From an uncultured Clostridia bacterium (GTDB taxonomy: Bacteria > Bacillota > Clostridia > Christensenellales > Borkfalkiaceae): a stretch of DNA of 55,163 bases. The stretch spans positions 1-55,163 of the forward strand of contig CANRND010000013.1 of the NCBI GenBank assembly GCA_947631905.1, in the 5' to 3' direction. Below the pieces are notes generated by a model. The model saw only the letters and a program-made list of their open reading frames with translations, was not told where the DNA came from and searched no databases. The position numbers and the translations under genes were made by a program. Shown piece after piece: positions 16,146-23,854 of this stretch. The stretch's first letter is position 1. Every line of letters starts with the position of its first letter.

Positions 16146-17609
16146 TCAGCTCATGAGTGCGCGCTTTACCGCTTTCAGATACTCCGCATACCATTTTTCC
16201 TGTTGCGAGCGGTCCTTTGCGGGCGTAAAGATCCTTTCCGCTTTGCGGGAAGAAGAAATTTCGCTTTCCCCGAAAAGTCCGAGCGCAATGCCGCAAAGAA
16301 GCGCCGCGCCGAGAGCGGTACTCTCCCGCTCCGAGGGACGGTTGACCGCAATGCCCAAAACGTCGGCCTGAAATTGCATGAGAAAGTCGTTTGCCGAAGC
16401 GCCGCCGTCGCACTTGATCTCCCGCAGACAGATCCCGCTGTCGGTCTGCATACAGTCGGTAAGTTCGCGCGCGCAGAACGCAATGCTTTCCAGAACGGCG
16501 CGTACGATGTGCGCTTTTGTCGTCCCCCGCGTGATCCCCGCAAGCATGCCCCGCGCTTCGCTGTTCCAATGGGGCGCGCCGAGACCCGTAAAGGCGGGAA
16601 CAAAGCGCACGCCGCCCGTATCGGGGACGCTCACGGCAAGCTGTTCGCTCTCCGCGCTCGTCGAAATCAGTCCCAATCCGTCGCGCAGCCACTGCACGCA
16701 ACTTCCCGCGTTAAAGGCGCTCCCTTCGAGCGCATAAGTCACTTTCTTGCCGAGAGAATACCCCACCGTCGTAATAAGGCCGCACTGCGTAGTCACGCAA
16801 CGCTCCCCCGTGTTGAAGAGCAGGAAAAGCCCTGTGCCGTAAGTGATCTTGCCGTCGCCCTCTTTGAGGCAGGCCTGCCCGAACAGCGCGGCTTGCTGGT
16901 CTCCCGCAACGCCCGCAAGCGGGATCTTTCCCCCGCCCGTTTCCACTTCCCCCATGACAGCGTCGCAGGGCTTTACGTCGGGCAGAATTTCCCGCGGAAC
17001 GCCGAAATAGGAGAGAAGTTCCTCATCCCAATCGAGGGTATGGATGTTGAAGAGCATGGTGCGCGAAGCGTTGGTATAATCGGTGACGAAGCGCCCCGTC
17101 AGTTTGAAGATAAGATAGCTGTCCACCGTGCCTGCGCAGAGTTTTCCCGCTTGCAAAAGTGTGCGCGCGGCGGGAACGTTGTCGAGGATCCACTTGATCT
17201 TACTTGCCGAAAAGTATGCGTCTACGGGCAGTCCCGTTTTTTCGGCGATCTTTTGCCGCATTTCTTTGGGAACGGAAGCGCAGAACTCGCTCGTGCGGCG
17301 GCATTGCCATACAATCGCGGGTGCGATCGGCTCGCCTGTCTCCCTGTTCCAAAGCACTACCGTTTCCCGCTGGTTCGCAAGCCCGATGCCCGCAACATGC
17401 TCCGCGCCCGCGACGGACACACAGCGGTTAAGGACATAAGCCGCCTTATAATAAATTTCGTCCGCGTCCTGCTCCACCCACCCGCTTTGGGGGAAACTCT
17501 GCTCCACTTCCTGTTGGGCGGTCAGCGCAAACCGCTTCTCGGCAATATCAAAGAGCATGGCGCGTATGCTCGTCGTTCCTGCGTCAAGCGCAATTATATA
17601 TTTTTTCAT
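16146..17609 (-). CDS. glpK: Glycerol kinase
   Basis: Phosphorylates glycerol to glycerol-3-phosphate. I use the ATG at 17609 (MKKYIIALDAGTTSIRAMLFD), which has AAGGAG 9 nt upstream. The 487-aa FGGY-family kinase shows LDAGTTS (phosphate-binding), GLANQRETVVLW, the DYTNASRTMLFNI segment, GDQQAALFGQACLKEGDGKITYGTG and a C-terminal CDGGASANDFLMQFQAD. No glpF or glpD is next to it, so glycerol may enter by diffusion or another locus. A clear promoter lies at 17629-17657. Confidence 0.96.
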   Translation of the reverse strand: MKKYIIALDAGTTSIRAMLFDIAEKRFALTAQQEVEQSFPQSGWVEQDADEIYYKAAYVLNRCVSVAGAEHVAGIGLANQRETVVLWNRETGEPIAPAIVWQCRRTSEFCASVPKEMRQKIAEKTGLPVDAYFSASKIKWILDNVPAARTLLQAGKLCAGTVDSYLIFKLTGRFVTDYTNASRTMLFNIHTLDWDEELLSYFGVPREILPDVKPCDAVMGEVETGGGKIPLAGVAGDQQAALFGQACLKEGDGKITYGTGLFLLFNTGERCVTTQCGLITTVGYSLGKKVTYALEGSAFNAGSCVQWLRDGLGLISTSAESEQLAVSVPDTGGVRFVPAFTGLGAPHWNSEARGMLAGITRGTTKAHIVRAVLESIAFCARELTDCMQTDSGICLREIKCDGGASANDFLMQFQADVLGIAVNRPSERESTALGAALLCGIALGLFGESEISSSRKAERIFTPAKDRSQQEKWYAEYLKAVKRALMS

Positions 17610-17628
17610 GCGTAAACTCCTTTTCGGC

Positions 17629-17657
17629 ATTATAACACGAATGGGCGCACTTTTCAA
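17629..17657 (-). promoter_or_regulatory. Promoter of glpK
   Basis: Minus strand TTGAAA (17652-17657), 17-bp spacer, TATAAT (17629-17634), about 20 bp before the glpK start codon. Confidence 0.75.
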
Positions 17658-17673
17658 TGAAAAAATAAAAAAA

Positions 17674-17696
17674 CCGCTTGAAAAAGTTTCAAACGG
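17674..17696 (-). terminator. Terminator of the aconitase-like/macrodomain operon
   Basis: Minus-strand stem CCGTTTGAAA / TTTCAAGCGG with a short loop, followed by a T-rich tail (plus-strand A-run 17665-17673). It lies 42 bp after the macrodomain stop codon and 17 bp before the glpK -35 box. Confidence 0.8.
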
Positions 17697-17737
17697 CTTA
17701 TTATGTCACGCATAGTACTATGCAAAAGCGCAAAAAT

Positions 17738-18592
17738 CTAAATGTACTTTAAGATATTCTGATAGATTTTGGTATCTTGCGGGAGAAAAGTATTGAAAAT
17801 GACCTTGATGTTGCTTTCGGGATGGTGCATCTTCCAATTCACCGTAGCCCCCACCGCGATCTCGGCGGCCATCGCGTGCGGGAAGTTGAACACCCCCGTA
17901 GCCACGCAACAGAACGCGACAGACTTTAAGTTCATTTCCGCGGCGAGATCGAGGCAGGAGATGTAGCAGGAGCGAAGTTCGCCGCTCTGTTGCCGCGTGG
18001 GTTCCCGCCCGACCATCGGGCCGACCGTATGAAGAACATACTTGCTCGGCAGATTATAGGCGCGCGTGATCTTCGCCTCGCCCGCTTCCTCCTGATACCC
18101 TTGTTGGGCCATAATGCGCGCGCAGTCCCGTCGAAGTTGCATGCCCGCATAGGAATGGATCACGTTGTCAATGCATTGATGGCCGGGCAAAAAGCAACCG
18201 AGCATGCGGCTGTTCGCGGCATTCACAATGGCATCCGCGTTCAAGCGGGAAATGTCCCCCTCCCACAGAGAAATGCCGTATTTGTACTCGGTGAACTCAG
18301 AGACGTCCACAATGCCCCGTTCGATGCTCTCCGTCCAAAAGAGACGGTCTTGAATATCCAATAAATCTTGTGGGATCGGCAGGCTCAACCGCTCGTTCAT
18401 GTAGTTGCGGACCAGCGACCGCTTCCTTTCGTATGTGGCGCTGAATGCCGCGATCATCCCCCGTTCGCGGAGCAGAAATTTGAGGAGGGTTTCGCACGCC
18501 TCCGTCTTTTCCTCCTCCGAGCGGAACGGCTCGGGGCGGGGAAAGGGCGTGAGGTCGATGAGATTTTTATATTCGTCGAGAGAAAGTCCCAT
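17738..18592 (-). CDS. Zn-dependent macrodomain (ADP-ribosyl hydrolase type)
   Basis: A 284-aa protein with an N-terminal helical extension and a C-terminal macrodomain (from about residue 105): ISLWEGDISRLNADAIVNAANSRMLGCFLPGHQCIDNVIHSYAG. The Cys/His/Cys within GCFLPGHQC is the signature of the zinc-containing bacterial macrodomains that remove ADP-ribose from proteins, best known from the operons with SirTM sirtuins in staphylococci and streptococci. No sirtuin or lipoate-ligase gene is near. Its ATG shares one base with the stop of the upstream aconitase-like gene, so the two are translationally coupled. Confidence 0.9.
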   Translation of the reverse strand: MGLSLDEYKNLIDLTPFPRPEPFRSEEEKTEACETLLKFLLRERGMIAAFSATYERKRSLVRNYMNERLSLPIPQDLLDIQDRLFWTESIERGIVDVSEFTEYKYGISLWEGDISRLNADAIVNAANSRMLGCFLPGHQCIDNVIHSYAGMQLRRDCARIMAQQGYQEEAGEAKITRAYNLPSKYVLHTVGPMVGREPTRQQSGELRSCYISCLDLAAEMNLKSVAFCCVATGVFNFPHAMAAEIAVGATVNWKMHHPESNIKVIFNTFLPQDTKIYQNILKYI

Positions 18593-20382
18593 TATTTGTT
18601 CCTTACAAGGTTGTTTTTTCCGCCCGTAAGCAAAATTTTGCGTTCTTCGGCGGTGAGTTTTCCGAGCGTTAATACAATATCTTTGCTTCTGCGCTTGCCG
18701 ACCACTTTGGCAACGATGCGCTCCTCGCCCGCTTTCACAAGCTCCGCGATCTTTTCAAGGTGCAGAACGTCGCCCTCTTTGAAGTCAAATTTTTCGTAAG
18801 TAAGCGGCAAAATGCCCCAGTCGATGAGGTGGGTACGCAATTTTTCGGGGAAGCTCCCGGAAAGCGCCGCAAACGCACCGCGCTCTCTGTCCTCGATCGC
18901 ATATGACCAGGCGTAATCTTCGGGATCGCCGATGAGAACGGCGAGGTCCCCCTCTTCACCGTCGACCGAAAGTTCCAAACTCTCGGGAAGCGGCGGAAAT
19001 TCGGGAAGCGGGCTGATTTCGTCGTCGTAGGCGAGCGGGACCGCTTTCTGCGCCTTTCCGACAAAACTCATCACGCGGCTCTCGTAGGCCGCGGGGTCGA
19101 ATTTGTATTTTTTGATCCGCTTCGGATAGTCAAGCCCGAGCGCGGAAGCGAGATACCCTCCGTTTGCGAGGGTCGCCGCGATCGTTCGCGCGTCGAGGCG
19201 GGCGGATCCTCCCCAAACGAAATCTGCGTCCCGTTCCCCGCTTGTGTTGAGAAATTCGTTAAAATCAACGCCCGCCCGCAAGAGAACGTTTAAATACCCG
19301 TTTTCGGCAAGGGCAAGCGTCACGGGTTTGGAATAGGGCAAAAAGGTACACACCGTCTCGCCGCCGATCTGTTTCTCCCGCAAGATTTCAGCCATCTCCG
19401 CCATCGTCTCATAGGTGGCGTATTCATCTTCGACGGCGGCCGCGCTCAAAAAGGCGCGCCCGTCTCTCGTGAATTTTTCGGCAGGGTTTTCGAGGAACTC
19501 TTTCACTGTCACGATTTTCTCACCGACGCCGATCATCGGCTCGATGTCCGAAAGGTCGGCGACGACCGCGCCGTCGTAGTAGGCGGGCTGCAACGGCGCA
19601 AGGGACTTAAAATCCTCGGCGCGGAGATGCGCTTCAAAATACTCCCGCGTCTTGTCGTCGGTCGCCCAGACGGACGAATGTATCCCCGCGCCATCCAGCG
19701 CATTGTCGAGCGCGGTGCGGTAATCCATCGAAAGACCGGAAACGCCTGCGCCGAACACTTCGAGATATTTCCCTTCGGCAAAATTTCCAGCCTTTTTAAG
19801 GGCCTGCAAAATAGCGAGCGCGACGTCGGTCGGCCCCACGCCCTTGCGGAGTTTCCCTTTCAGATACACGGCGAGAAGTTCGCGGCGAGGCTCTTCGACC
19901 GATCCTTTTGTATAGAAGCGGAGCAGGTCCCCCTCTTCTTCCCAAAGGGTCATCGCGCCGAGCGCGCCGCAGGTAAGACCGTCCGAACAGAAAAGAAGCT
20001 GTCCGCTCTTTGCCGCCTGCTCGCATGCGTATGCGCCCGTTGTGCCGAGATGGGCGGGAAGAAAAACGCCGCCCCACTTTTTTGCCGCCGAGCGCAGAAA
20101 ATCACCGTCGAACAGCTCTTCAAAGAGGTAGGTGGGAACGGAGAATTCTTTCATCCCCACAAAGTCGAGGGTGCGCAAAACGTCCGTTTGGTCGGATAAA
20201 AACACCCCGTCGGGCTTCAAAGCAAGCGTTTCTCCCATGCTCTTGGAATGCGCCGACAGAATACCGTAAGTGATTGTATTTTTTTCGGCAACTTCCTTTT
20301 TATCCGAAGTCATGAACGCCTCGCTCTCTTTCACGAGCCGTCCGTCCATGTAGTAAACGCCTTGCTTGATGATCTTGACCAT
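18592..20382 (-). CDS. Aconitase-superfamily protein lacking Fe-S ligands
   Basis: A 596-aa protein with the aconitase/hydratase architecture: LFCSDGLTCGALG (position of the SDSHT box), KLRKGVGPTDVALAILQALKKAG, YLEVFGAGVSGLSMDYRTALDNALDGAG, YYDGAVVADLSDIEPMIG, GSARLDARTIAATLANGGYLASALG and a C-terminal swivelling domain with LIDWGILPLTYEKFDF. It resembles the 'hydratase' branch of Clostridia (about 750 aa by my recollection) but is shorter. The cysteines expected near CxGGG and CGPC are missing and the SDSHT His is replaced. A catalytic [4Fe-4S] centre is therefore unlikely. ATG has a SD-like GAGGA; promoter at 20407-20435. Confidence 0.8.
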   Translation of the reverse strand: MVKIIKQGVYYMDGRLVKESEAFMTSDKKEVAEKNTITYGILSAHSKSMGETLALKPDGVFLSDQTDVLRTLDFVGMKEFSVPTYLFEELFDGDFLRSAAKKWGGVFLPAHLGTTGAYACEQAAKSGQLLFCSDGLTCGALGAMTLWEEEGDLLRFYTKGSVEEPRRELLAVYLKGKLRKGVGPTDVALAILQALKKAGNFAEGKYLEVFGAGVSGLSMDYRTALDNALDGAGIHSSVWATDDKTREYFEAHLRAEDFKSLAPLQPAYYDGAVVADLSDIEPMIGVGEKIVTVKEFLENPAEKFTRDGRAFLSAAAVEDEYATYETMAEMAEILREKQIGGETVCTFLPYSKPVTLALAENGYLNVLLRAGVDFNEFLNTSGERDADFVWGGSARLDARTIAATLANGGYLASALGLDYPKRIKKYKFDPAAYESRVMSFVGKAQKAVPLAYDDEISPLPEFPPLPESLELSVDGEEGDLAVLIGDPEDYAWSYAIEDRERGAFAALSGSFPEKLRTHLIDWGILPLTYEKFDFKEGDVLHLEKIAELVKAGEERIVAKVVGKRRSKDIVLTLGKLTAEERKILLTGGKNNLVRNK

Positions 20383-20406
20383 GTCGTCCTCCGTATGTCA
20401 TATCCG

Positions 20407-20435
20407 ATTATAACAAATCCGCGCAAAAATTTCAA
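20407..20435 (-). promoter_or_regulatory. Promoter of the aconitase-like/macrodomain operon
   Basis: Minus strand TTGAAA (20430-20435), 17-bp spacer, TATAAT (20407-20412), 25 bp ahead of the start codon. Confidence 0.75.
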
Positions 20436-20503
20436 GCATTCCCGCGCGAACAATTCCTCTATTTCGTCTATCGCGGCGGAAATTTTTTCCATGCGTCAAA
20501 CGC

Positions 20504-20532
20504 TTGATTTTTGAGGGCGGATGATTTATACT
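20504..20532 (+). promoter_or_regulatory. Promoter placing the start site on the ATG of the PH-like gene
   Basis: TTGATT (20504-20509), 17-bp spacer, TATACT (20527-20532). A start point 7 nt downstream would fall on the A of the ATG at 20539, implying a leaderless transcript. Confidence 0.55.
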
Positions 20533-20538
20533 TGGGCT

Positions 20539-21039
20539 ATGGAAAATAACAGCAATTCCCGCTATCCTTTCAAATTTACGCCGCTGATGCTCGTTCTTTT
20601 CTTCCTCGGGCTTGCGCTCTGCGCGGCAGGGTTCGGACTGACGCTCTGGCGCTTTTTGACCTTTATAAAGAGCGATCTGAGCGACGTTTATGCGTGGTTG
20701 CAGTATATCATCCTCTTCTTCGTGAGCGTTTTTCTCGCGGCGATCATCATCGCCATGCTCATCCGCTCCCAATATGTCATCACCGATAAGCACCTCATGG
20801 TCCAATTCGGCTTTATCAGGCAAAGGTACGAATTGAAAGGGATCTACTCCGTCCATTTGTTCAAGGGACTGAATAAACTTGCCGTCTATTTCGACGATTT
20901 CAAGACGAAATACACGGTCATCGTCGTGAAAGATATTTGGTACGACGATTTCATCCAAACCCTCCTGTCCCGCAACCCCAAGATCGGGTTTTCCTTTTCC
21001 ACCCCCGAGGAAGAGGAAGAATTTAAGCGTAAAAAATGA
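20539..21039 (+). CDS. Small membrane protein with PH-like cytoplasmic domain
   Basis: A 166-aa protein from the ATG at 20539 (an in-frame ATG at 20521 gives six more residues, but it lies within the promoter). Two hydrophobic spans (LMLVLFFLGLALCAAGFGLTLW and WLQYIILFFVSVFLAAIIIAMLI) are followed by a beta-rich part, SQYVITDKHLMVQFGFIRQRYELKGIYSVHLF, that looks like the bacterial PH (DUF304-type) fold. The C-terminus is acidic then basic. Function unknown. Its stop codon directly abuts that of the convergent SDR gene (TGATCA). Confidence 0.7.
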   Translation: MENNSNSRYPFKFTPLMLVLFFLGLALCAAGFGLTLWRFLTFIKSDLSDVYAWLQYIILFFVSVFLAAIIIAMLIRSQYVITDKHLMVQFGFIRQRYELKGIYSVHLFKGLNKLAVYFDDFKTKYTVIVVKDIWYDDFIQTLLSRNPKIGFSFSTPEEEEEFKRKK

Positions 21040-21831
21040 TCAAAATGCGTCTTTTTCCGTCTTGCTCCACTTCTTTGCGATGAATTTCAGTTTGAGCGAA
21101 AGCGGGATCGGCGCGGTGAAAATATGCATCAACTTGTTCCAAAAGCCGACGACAACCGAACGTCGGTTTTTTTGTACCGCTTTTAAGCTCTTTTGGGCCA
21201 CTTTTTCGGGCGGAAGCACCGCCAGCTTGCCCCAAAGCCCCTGTTTTGCGATGTATTCCTTTACGTCTTCCCGCGTGGGGATCGCCCCGGGAAGCACGCA
21301 GGTGACTTTCGCCTTTCCTCTAAGTTCCGTCCTGAGCGCCGCGTAAAACTGCCACAAGGCTTTTTTTGTGGCGCTGTACAGGGCGAAGTACGGCATGGGA
21401 TACAGCCCCGAAACGCTTCCCACGGAGAGGAACTCGGCCGTGCCGTCTAAATCGCTCCGCGCCATTACCGCACGCGTAAAAGAGACAGCGCCCTCGAAGT
21501 TCACCCTCGTTTGCAGGATGAGTTTCTCCTCGGAATACTTTTCAAAGGCTTTCTGCACGTCCGCGCCCGCAACATAGACGAGCCGCGAAAAGCGCGCCTT
21601 TCCGCCGTCGGCATAGGCAAAAAAGCGCTTGCGCGATTTTTCATCCGCAAGATCGCAGGGGAAATATTCTACCTGTAATTGCGGGTATTTCGCACGCAGC
21701 TCTTCCGCGAGGCGGGCAAGCCGCCCCTCCTCTCTGCCCGTAAGAAAGAGCGGCTCGCCTTTTTCCGCCAGGAGACGGACGAACGCGCCGCCCAATCCGC
21801 CGCAGGCCCCCGTGACGAGCGTATAGTTCAT
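21040..21831 (-). CDS. Short-chain dehydrogenase/reductase
   Basis: A 263-aa NAD(P)-dependent oxidoreductase. The start at 21831 (MNYTLVTGACGGLGGAFVRLL) puts the TGxxxGxG cofactor loop at the N-terminus as in all classical SDRs. The catalytic Ser lies in FLSVGSVSG and the Tyr-x3-Lys motif is YFALYSATKKAL. The C-terminal tail KLMHIFTAPIPLSLKLKFIAKKWSK is hydrophobic then basic and could touch the membrane, as in acyl-lipid dehydrogenases. It overlaps the upstream hotdog gene by 4 nt (ATGA). Substrate unknown. Confidence 0.9.
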   Translation of the reverse strand: MNYTLVTGACGGLGGAFVRLLAEKGEPLFLTGREEGRLARLAEELRAKYPQLQVEYFPCDLADEKSRKRFFAYADGGKARFSRLVYVAGADVQKAFEKYSEEKLILQTRVNFEGAVSFTRAVMARSDLDGTAEFLSVGSVSGLYPMPYFALYSATKKALWQFYAALRTELRGKAKVTCVLPGAIPTREDVKEYIAKQGLWGKLAVLPPEKVAQKSLKAVQKNRRSVVVGFWNKLMHIFTAPIPLSLKLKFIAKKWSKTEKDAF

Positions 21832-22340
21832 GCAGCCGCTCCGAGGGTGATTTCGGTTATGCCGTCCTCGATGAGATAGCACATCTCTTCATGTTCGTTT
21901 ACGCCCTCCTGGATCTGCTGCGGGGTAAGTTTCAGATATTTGATCGTCGCCTGCGCAAGGGTGGTACCGTCGGGGAGCATAATGGCGCACGAAGCGGTGA
22001 GGAACGCCCCGCTGCTCTTTACGATCTCCCCTCTTCCCACGAGGTCAACGCCATAAGGGACGGGCTTGCGGTATTTGGTTTCAAGCGTGAGCGTAACTCC
22101 GTAGGAAGTCTCCCCGCCCTCTTTTGCCCAAAGGGCGCGAAGCCCCATTTCGTCGAGCATGGCCGCGATCAGCCCGCCATGTACCCGTCCCGGGTAGCTC
22201 TGATGTTCTTCGCGGAAGCGGAACAGGGACATGACGCTTCCGTCCTCCATGCTGTAAAAGGGCGCGCGCACCCCGTAGGGATTGTCCAGCCCGCAGATCG
22301 CACACATCTTGCTGTTTCTCTGTTTTTGAATGACTTTCAT
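21828..22340 (-). CDS. Hotdog-fold thioesterase (PaaI-like)
   Basis: A 170-aa protein with the start taken at 22340 (MKVIQKQRNSKMCAICGLDNPYGV) behind GGTGAAGAG. It contains the hotdog helix region HQSYPGRVHGGLIAAMLDEMG with the HGG box of PaaI-type thioesterases, and the N-terminal MCAICGxxNPxG signature of a common subgroup. It likely cleaves an acyl-CoA thioester. It is translationally coupled to the SDR gene, so both may act on one acyl substrate. Promoter at 22364-22392. Confidence 0.85.
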   Translation of the reverse strand: MKVIQKQRNSKMCAICGLDNPYGVRAPFYSMEDGSVMSLFRFREEHQSYPGRVHGGLIAAMLDEMGLRALWAKEGGETSYGVTLTLETKYRKPVPYGVDLVGRGEIVKSSGAFLTASCAIMLPDGTTLAQATIKYLKLTPQQIQEGVNEHEEMCYLIEDGITEITLGAAA

Positions 22341-22363
22341 GATACTCTTCACCTATCTCTCCG

Positions 22364-22392
22364 ATTATACCACGGTTTGGCTTGTTCGTCAA
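22364..22392 (-). promoter_or_regulatory. Promoter of the hotdog-SDR operon
   Basis: Minus strand TTGACG (22387-22392), 17-bp spacer, TATAAT (22364-22369), 24 bp before the start codon and just after the terminator of the preceding gene. Confidence 0.8.
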
Positions 22393-22400
22393 GTTGAAAA

Positions 22401-22425
22401 CCGCCCGCGGCAACGCCGCGGGCGG
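22401..22425 (-). terminator. Terminator of the choloylglycine-hydrolase-like gene
   Basis: Perfect 11-bp stem CCGCCCGCGGC / GCCGCGGGCGG around AAC, with TTTTCAACTT following on the minus strand, 5 bp after the stop codon. Confidence 0.85.
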
Positions 22426-22430
22426 AAATT

Positions 22431-23402
22431 TCAGTTCTGGATCGGAATTTCTTCGTGTTCGATCAACGGATAGCGCACGAGCGCGTTCCCGTCTAAATTT
22501 TCGCGCCGCAGGTCCACCCCGTGGATGCGGGAGTTATCGTAAGTCTTATAGTAATAGATCCCCCTATCTGCGTTGCAGCAGGAAGCGTACACGGTGATCT
22601 CGTAATGTTCCCCGAGCTTTACGCAACCGCGCTGCTGTTCTACGGAATCGAGGATGTGGAAGAATTGGCTCACGCTCTCCTCTTCCCCGTCACCCGAAAC
22701 GGAGTTGCACCGCGTGAAAGCGGCCTTTACAAAGCGGGACGCGGAGGAAAGATCCCCGGGAAGCCCCATCGCACCCATCCCGCGGCTGTAAGGCTTAAAG
22801 GCGATCTCCTTTGCAAAATTGTTCTGTGGCGGTTCGATCGAGAGCGCCATGTAGTCCGTAAGGCGGTTCATCTGCATGGGGAAAGGCGGATCGTTCGTCA
22901 TCACTTCCACGGGATCGTCGTAAACTTTCAGCCCGTCCTCCGTACTCTCGACGACGACAGACGCACTCCTGTCGGAGATCATCCAGTGCAGAGGGGTGAG
23001 CGGGAGTTCCTTATTGAACGGAATGTCCGCAAGATTGACGTTTTTCAAAAGCTCTTTTGCCTCGCTCACATTGGCGCACTTTGCGAGGATATAGGGGATC
23101 AATTCAAAGGGCGAAAGGTTGGTTTTGCCCTCTTTTTCGGGGAAATAGACGGCGCTTTGCGGGAAATTCAGCCCTGCCATGCCGAGTCCTTTTTCGTTGA
23201 CGGCGTCATAGAAGAGCGGATAGTTCTCCTGCACATACGCCATGCCGATGAGCGCATAATGGCTTTTGCATTCTCCCGCGCGGCGGAAGAAGAACGGAAA
23301 ATTGCGCGGGACGACCGTAACTTCTTCTTGATAGGAATATTCGAGGTCAAGATTTCTGCCGAAATAAAAGTCTTTGGTGGTATAGGCGATCGCAGTACAC
23401 AT
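22431..23402 (-). CDS. Choloylglycine hydrolase / penicillin V acylase family amidase
   Basis: Ntn-hydrolase of the bile salt hydrolase family, 323 aa. The start must be the ATG at 23402, since it places the nucleophilic Cys at position 2 (MCTAIAYTTKDFYFGRNLD) and has AGGAG 5 nt ahead; loss of Met exposes the Cys. Further family features are GRNLDLE with the conserved Arg and Asp, the NEKGLGMAGLNFP segment and LTPLHWMISDRSASVVVE. Bile salt hydrolase and penicillin acylase cannot be told apart by eye. No signal peptide, so cytoplasmic. Monocistronic, with its own promoter and terminator. Confidence 0.9.
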   Translation of the reverse strand: MCTAIAYTTKDFYFGRNLDLEYSYQEEVTVVPRNFPFFFRRAGECKSHYALIGMAYVQENYPLFYDAVNEKGLGMAGLNFPQSAVYFPEKEGKTNLSPFELIPYILAKCANVSEAKELLKNVNLADIPFNKELPLTPLHWMISDRSASVVVESTEDGLKVYDDPVEVMTNDPPFPMQMNRLTDYMALSIEPPQNNFAKEIAFKPYSRGMGAMGLPGDLSSASRFVKAAFTRCNSVSGDGEEESVSQFFHILDSVEQQRGCVKLGEHYEITVYASCCNADRGIYYYKTYDNSRIHGVDLRRENLDGNALVRYPLIEHEEIPIQN

Positions 23403-23447
23403 AGTCACTCCTTAATGTGGATCAATTCAGCCGACATATACGGGAAC

Positions 23448-23476
23448 ATCATAGCATATTTTCAAAGAGATTGCAA
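23448..23476 (-). promoter_or_regulatory. Promoter of the choloylglycine-hydrolase-like gene
   Basis: Minus strand TTGCAA (23471-23476), 17-bp spacer, TATGAT (23448-23453) with an extended TGC, about 45 bp before the start codon. Confidence 0.6.
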
Positions 23477-23514
23477 CAGATAAAACAAAATGCGAAAAAG
23501 AGGTGAGAAAACGC

Positions 23515-23543
23515 TTGCTTTTTCGGGAAAAAACGGATACAAT
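23515..23543 (+). promoter_or_regulatory. Promoter of tRNA-Ser
   Basis: TTGCTT (23515-23520), 17-bp spacer, TACAAT (23538-23543), ending 10 bp before the tRNA-Ser 5' end. Confidence 0.6.
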
Positions 23544-23553
23544 AAAATGGCTT

Positions 23554-23643
23554 GCAGAAATGGCGGAGCGGTTGAACGCGCACGATTCGAAATCGTGTTA
23601 TGCAGGAATGTATACGGGGGTTCGAATCCCTCTTTCTGCGCCA
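23554..23643 (+). tRNA. tRNA-Ser (anticodon CGA)
   Basis: Class II tRNA: acceptor GCAGAAA/TTTCTGC, anticodon stem CACGA/TCGTG with loop TTCGAAA (anticodon CGA), long variable arm, T-loop GTTCGAATC and encoded CCA (23641-23643). The prophage genes start soon after it, so its 3' end is the likely attachment site. Confidence 0.95.
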
Positions 23644-23654
23644 ACATTTAGTGG

Positions 23655-23690
23655 TTAGGTGGGATAATCACCGCAATATATCCCACCTAA
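23655..23690. repeat. Perfect inverted repeat downstream of tRNA-Ser
   Basis: TTAGGTGGGATA and TATCCCACCTAA, 12-bp arms, 12-bp loop, 12 bp after the tRNA. No T-tract follows, so it is more likely a binding site (for example integrase/excisionase) or an RNA-end stabiliser than a terminator. Confidence 0.6.
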
Positions 23691-23742
23691 TGGCTAAAAA
23701 CTTCTGAAAAAGCACAATACTTGCCCGAAACGATTTTTTGAA

Positions 23743-23761
23743 TGTACCAAATTTGTACCAA
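23743..23761 (+). repeat. Tandem TGTACCAA direct repeats, 11-bp spacing
   Basis: Two TGTACCAA copies start 11 bp apart, one helical turn, within a probable attachment region. Such short phased repeats are typical of arm sites for integrases or excisionases; that role is inferred. Confidence 0.45.
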
Positions 23762-23774
23762 CCCATTGCGCAGG

Positions 23775-23804
23775 ACCGCTTCGCTTCGTTGAGGCGGTTT
23801 TTTG
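23775..23804 (+). terminator. Plus-strand terminator, possibly for tRNA-Ser
   Basis: Stem ACCGC...GCGGT with an internal loop, followed by T6. It faces the same way as tRNA-Ser and could end its transcript before it enters the prophage. Confidence 0.6.
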
Positions 23805-23854
23805 TTTGGCAAGGAGCCGCTTGAAGCGCCATTTCTAAATGGAATTATTGTCGG

